Origin: Cryptoclostridium sp964637365
GTDB taxonomy: Bacteria > Bacillota > Dehalobacteriia > UBA7702
NCBI GenBank assembly: GCA_964637365.1
Contig: CAZWWH010000008.1
Coordinates: 1 to 64,000 of the forward strand
Direction: 5' to 3'
DNA length: 64,000 nucleotides
Shown: piece after piece, positions 61,237 to 64,000 of the stretch
How positions within the stretch are numbered: position 1 is the first letter of the stretch
Layout of the letters: every line of letters starts with the position of its first letter
Position numbers and translations under genes: made by a program
Notes under the pieces: generated by a model
The model's input: only the letters and a program-made list of their open reading frames with translations
What the model was told of the DNA's origin: nothing
The model's database searches: none

Positions 61237-61270
61237 GCTATCATTCCTCCGCTTGATGAAATGCCACGAA

Positions 61271-61310
61271 AAAAGCCGGTACCGCAAAAGCAATACCGGC
61301 TCTTATTTTT
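61271..61310 (-). terminator. terminator of ispH-rpsA
   Basis: GCCGGTA and TACCGGC arms; minus strand ends CGGCTTTTTTCG, about 20-60 bp after the stop. Confidence 0.85.
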
Positions 61311-61329
61311 TGTATCACTAAGAAAAAAC

Positions 61330-63417
61330 TTAGTCTTCATTTACCATGTCGCCGATGGTAACGACGTCTTCTTCAGGAGCGTAAGCCTCTTCTTCCTGAA
61401 CTTCTTCCACCGGAGCGGGAACTTCTTCAGGTTCGGGACGATCCAAGGTTTCTTTGATGCTCAAGCTGATTTTTTTGCTGTCCAGGTCGAAACCGAGGAC
61501 TTTAACGTTAACAATATCGCCGGGCTGAACAGCGTCTTCGGTTTTGGCAACTCTGCCCCAGGCAAGCTGGGAGATGTGTACGAGACCTTCTACGCCGGGT
61601 TCCAACTGCACAAAAGCGCCGAAAGTTGCGAGACGAACCACTTTGGCTTCGACAATGGCGTCAACGGGATATTTGTCGGGCACGAGGCTCCAGGGATTGG
61701 GGATGAGCTGTTTCAGGCCCAAGGAAATTTTTTCGTTTTCTCTGTCCACGGAGAGAACGTAAACGTCGATTTCATCACCGATGTTCAAGATTTCCGAGGG
61801 ATGGTTCACGCGATACCAGGCCATCTGGGAAACATGAAGCAAACCGTCAACACCGTCCAAATCAACGAAAGCGCCGAAGTTGGTGATTCTCTGAACCACG
61901 CCGTGACGGGTTTGGCCTTCTTCGATTTCGGCCCAGACTTTGTCATGTTTTTTGGCTTTTTCTTCTTCCAAAAATGCTTTTCTGGAAAGAATAAGTTTGT
62001 TATGATTTTTATCACATTCCAGAATTTTGGCCTGAATGGCTTTGCCTTTGTAAGCGTCGAGCTGATTGGCGAAACCGATTTCCACTAAGGAAGCAGGTAC
62101 AAAGCCTTTCAGCCCCACATCCACCAAGAGACCGCCTTTGACTACGTCCATGACTTTCCCTTCGAGGACTTCGCCGTCTTCCATCATTTTGGTCATTTTA
62201 TCCCAAGCAATATCCACATCCACTTTCTTTTTGGAGAGGATGGGATGACCATCTTCATTTTCTTTTCTTACAACGATGACTTCTACTTCATCGCCTTCGT
62301 GGAAGATTTCGGTAAGATTTTCCGCTTCTGCGGGAGTGAATTCGCTGCGAGGAATCACGCCTTCGCTCTTTCCGCCGATGTCTACCATTACCTCGCTATC
62401 AGTCACTTTGATGATCGTGCCGGTAAGGCGTTCGCCGCGGCGAATCACGGTGAAGTCTTTATTGAAAGCAGCATAAGAAGCAGCCATGGTTTCTTCTTCT
62501 TCCACTTCCGGTGCTGCGGTCACTTCCGCCTCGACTTCATTCATAATTTTCTCTTCCATTACATTGTCCTCCTTCATTTTTTCCGTAACCTCCTCAATGA
62601 TCCATTTGGGGGTTGAGGCACCAGCGGTGACTCCAACTGTTAGTTCCTCAGAAAAATTTGATTTTTTTATTTGATTTTTAATGTTTATGATCTCTTCCAC
62701 CGTTTCCACGGTATAGGTTTCGGCGCCGTTTTTCCGGGCAATGTCCGCCAGCTTTTTGGTGTTGGCGCTATTTTTACCGCCGATGACCAACATCAAATCC
62801 ACCTTTTTGGCCAGAGCCGCAGCTTCCTCCTGCCGCTCTGACGTGGCTTTGCAGATGGTATTGTAAACAGTGACATCAGCCACACGGCTTTTGATATAAT
62901 CGACAATCTGCCGGAACCGCTCCATGGTCTGGGTGGTTTGAGACAATACGCCGACTTTCTCCGGAAAATCCGCTTCCATCGCCTCGTCCAAGCTGTTAAG
63001 GACAATGGCGTTTCCCTCCAGAAATCCCAGAATCCCGATGACCTCGGGATGGTTTTTATCACCCACCACCACCACACATCCGGTCTCTGCCTGAAGCTTT
63101 GCGGCAATGGATTGAGCTTTTTTCACAAAAGGACAGGTGGCGTCCACAATGTGGCAGCCTTTTTTGCGCAAATCGTTCATAACCCCAGGCGGTACGCCAT
63201 GGGAACGAATGATAACGCCGTCGCCCTGAAGATGATTTACAGAATCAACCTGGGAAACACCGAGCTTTGCCAAACGAGCCACCTCCTGAGGGTTGTGAAT
63301 CAACGGCCCTAAGGAACAAATTTCACCGGTGGATGCGGCGTCCAAAGCCATCTTAATGGCTCGCTTCACTCCGAAGCAAAAACCCGCTGTTTGCGCGGTA
63401 ATGATCTTCATAGGCAT
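61330..63417 (-). CDS. ispH: IspH (HMBPP reductase) fused to ribosomal protein S1
   Basis: A 695-aa fusion. Residues 1-280 are IspH, the [4Fe-4S] enzyme of the last step of the MEP isoprenoid pathway; cluster cysteines in TAGFCFGVKRA (about residue 13), DATCPFVKKA (about residue 96) and NTICKATSERQ (about residue 190). Residues about 320-670 hold four S1 RNA-binding domains (for example GVVQRITNFGAFVDLDGVDG; VVRLATFGAFVQLEPG). The fusion is characteristic of a number of Clostridia and Negativicutes. A strong internal ribosome site (AAGGAGG at 62574-62568, eight bases before ATG 62559) could give a separate 409-aa S1 protein. Follows plsC. Confidence 0.93.
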   Translation of the reverse strand: MPMKIITAQTAGFCFGVKRAIKMALDAASTGEICSLGPLIHNPQEVARLAKLGVSQVDSVNHLQGDGVIIRSHGVPPGVMNDLRKKGCHIVDATCPFVKKAQSIAAKLQAETGCVVVVGDKNHPEVIGILGFLEGNAIVLNSLDEAMEADFPEKVGVLSQTTQTMERFRQIVDYIKSRVADVTVYNTICKATSERQEEAAALAKKVDLMLVIGGKNSANTKKLADIARKNGAETYTVETVEEIINIKNQIKKSNFSEELTVGVTAGASTPKWIIEEVTEKMKEDNVMEEKIMNEVEAEVTAAPEVEEEETMAASYAAFNKDFTVIRRGERLTGTIIKVTDSEVMVDIGGKSEGVIPRSEFTPAEAENLTEIFHEGDEVEVIVVRKENEDGHPILSKKKVDVDIAWDKMTKMMEDGEVLEGKVMDVVKGGLLVDVGLKGFVPASLVEIGFANQLDAYKGKAIQAKILECDKNHNKLILSRKAFLEEEKAKKHDKVWAEIEEGQTRHGVVQRITNFGAFVDLDGVDGLLHVSQMAWYRVNHPSEILNIGDEIDVYVLSVDRENEKISLGLKQLIPNPWSLVPDKYPVDAIVEAKVVRLATFGAFVQLEPGVEGLVHISQLAWGRVAKTEDAVQPGDIVNVKVLGFDLDSKKISLSIKETLDRPEPEEVPAPVEEVQEEEAYAPEEDVVTIGDMVNED

Positions 63418-63510
63418 TCCTATCCTTTAAGAATTCTACTATTGTCTAAATTTTCCTGCAAAGAAAAAGGATAAAATTTCCCCTCTTTTATGACAAAATA
63501 TTCTATATTT

Positions 63511-64000
63511 TTACAACGTTTCATGGTTAGTTTCCGGAAAGGCCAAAGCCTTGACAGCTTCCTCCTGTCGTGCGAGCATACGGTTCAAGGTATCCCTGCG
63601 CTTTTCTCCCTCCAGGGCTTCATAAGGGAAGGGTTCGCCAATCCTTACCTCCGCCGGTTTACTGAAGGGATTCAGCAAATGGCCGCCGTAACGCACACCC
63701 ACGGGAACGATGGTACAGGGCGACTGGGAAGCAATGAAACAAACGCCGCTTTTAAAGGGCAGCAATTCTTTGCCGTTGCCTCGGGTACCTTCGGGGAAAA
63801 CCCCTAACATACCGCCATCCTTCAAAACGGAAATGGAATCTCTAAGAGCGGCACGATCCAAATTTTCTCGATCAATGGGGATACAGTTCATTTTATGCAT
63901 AAACCAGTTTAAAAATTTCCCCTTGAATAATTCTTTTTTTGCGACGAAATGCACCTGGCGATGGGTGGCAAGCCCCACCAAAATAGGATCAAAGGCGGAG
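63511..64000 (-). CDS. plsC: 1-acyl-sn-glycerol-3-phosphate acyltransferase (PlsC), partial
   Basis: Truncated by the window edge; at least 163 codons are visible with the frame still open at 64000. Acyltransferase block III is in GVFPEGTRGNGKELLPFKSG and block IV in IVPVGVRYGG; the first catalytic block (HxxxxD) lies outside. LysM phospholipid synthesis, membrane-associated. Order plsC-ispH is common in Clostridia and Negativicutes. A 93-bp gap follows before ispH. Confidence 0.9.
   Translation of the reverse strand, partial: SAFDPILVGLATHRQVHFVAKKELFKGKFLNWFMHKMNCIPIDRENLDRAALRDSISVLKDGGMLGVFPEGTRGNGKELLPFKSGVCFIASQSPCTIVPVGVRYGGHLLNPFSKPAEVRIGEPFPYEALEGEKRRDTLNRMLARQEEAVKALAFPETNHETL

Overview
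The window looks like the chromosome of an anaerobic, spore-forming, low-to-mid GC Firmicute. Evidence for this is the spore genes cotJABC, spoIID and ywmB, two NAD(P)H-linked [FeFe] hydrogenases, an ethanolamine microcompartment locus and an IspH-S1 fusion. Gene order around atp, ywmB and spoIID is Firmicute-like. A Negativicute (Sporomusa-like) or a Peptococcaceae-like clostridium would fit, but the genus is not determined here. No rRNA, tRNA or CRISPR array was seen.

Layout. 0.1-4 kb: an fmdE-like remnant and a first hydrogenase operon (hndA-hndC-hndD). 4.4-8.2 kb: typA, then two secreted or membrane proteins, closed by a terminator and a structured repeat. 8.3-22.1 kb: a 16-gene ethanolamine utilisation (eut) microcompartment operon on the minus strand, read from eutS to pduL, behind a very good sigma-54 promoter. 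It mixes eut genes with pdu-type electron-transfer parts (PduS/RnfC-like and PduT-like), and has no eutH, eutG or eutVW in view. 22.3-33.9 kb: a methylamine or quaternary-amine module. It holds a non-pyrrolysine MttB homologue, a DMT-type transporter, two APH/choline-kinase-fold kinases, an MttB with an in-frame UAG (pyrrolysine) codon, a PAS-AAA-Fis type sigma-54 activator and a PHP phosphoesterase. Four sigma-54 promoters lie within it.

34.1-41.6 kb: cotJA and cotJB are intact, but cotJC is cut in two by a 6.43-kb element flanked by TAGGTA. The element carries a large serine recombinase at its right edge and, as cargo, a second sigma-54-promoted hydrogenase operon. Joining the two TAGGTA copies restores a 198-codon cotJC in frame. 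This is the architecture of skin-type elements, which are excised from sporulation genes in the mother cell, and it is the most striking system in the window.

41.6-46.2 kb: spoIID, ywmB, a frameshifted HTH regulator, and a cobalamin riboswitch in front of two related hypothetical proteins. A second copy of the structured repeat follows. 46.2-53.3 kb: complete F-type ATP synthase operon. 53.4-58.7 kb: wecB, comEB, rpiB, a low-molecular-weight phosphatase, a Sua5-type gene, csp and a MoxR ATPase. 58.8-64 kb: a CoxE/VWA protein, a small membrane protein, a decayed isochorismatase-family gene, ispH-S1 and the truncated plsC.

How it fits together (inference): corrinoid-dependent amine metabolism, adenosylcobalamin-dependent ethanolamine cleavage and H2 cycling appear to be placed under sigma-54 control. 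The constitutive-looking hydrogenase at the left end duplicates the sigma-54 hydrogenase carried in the cotJC element.
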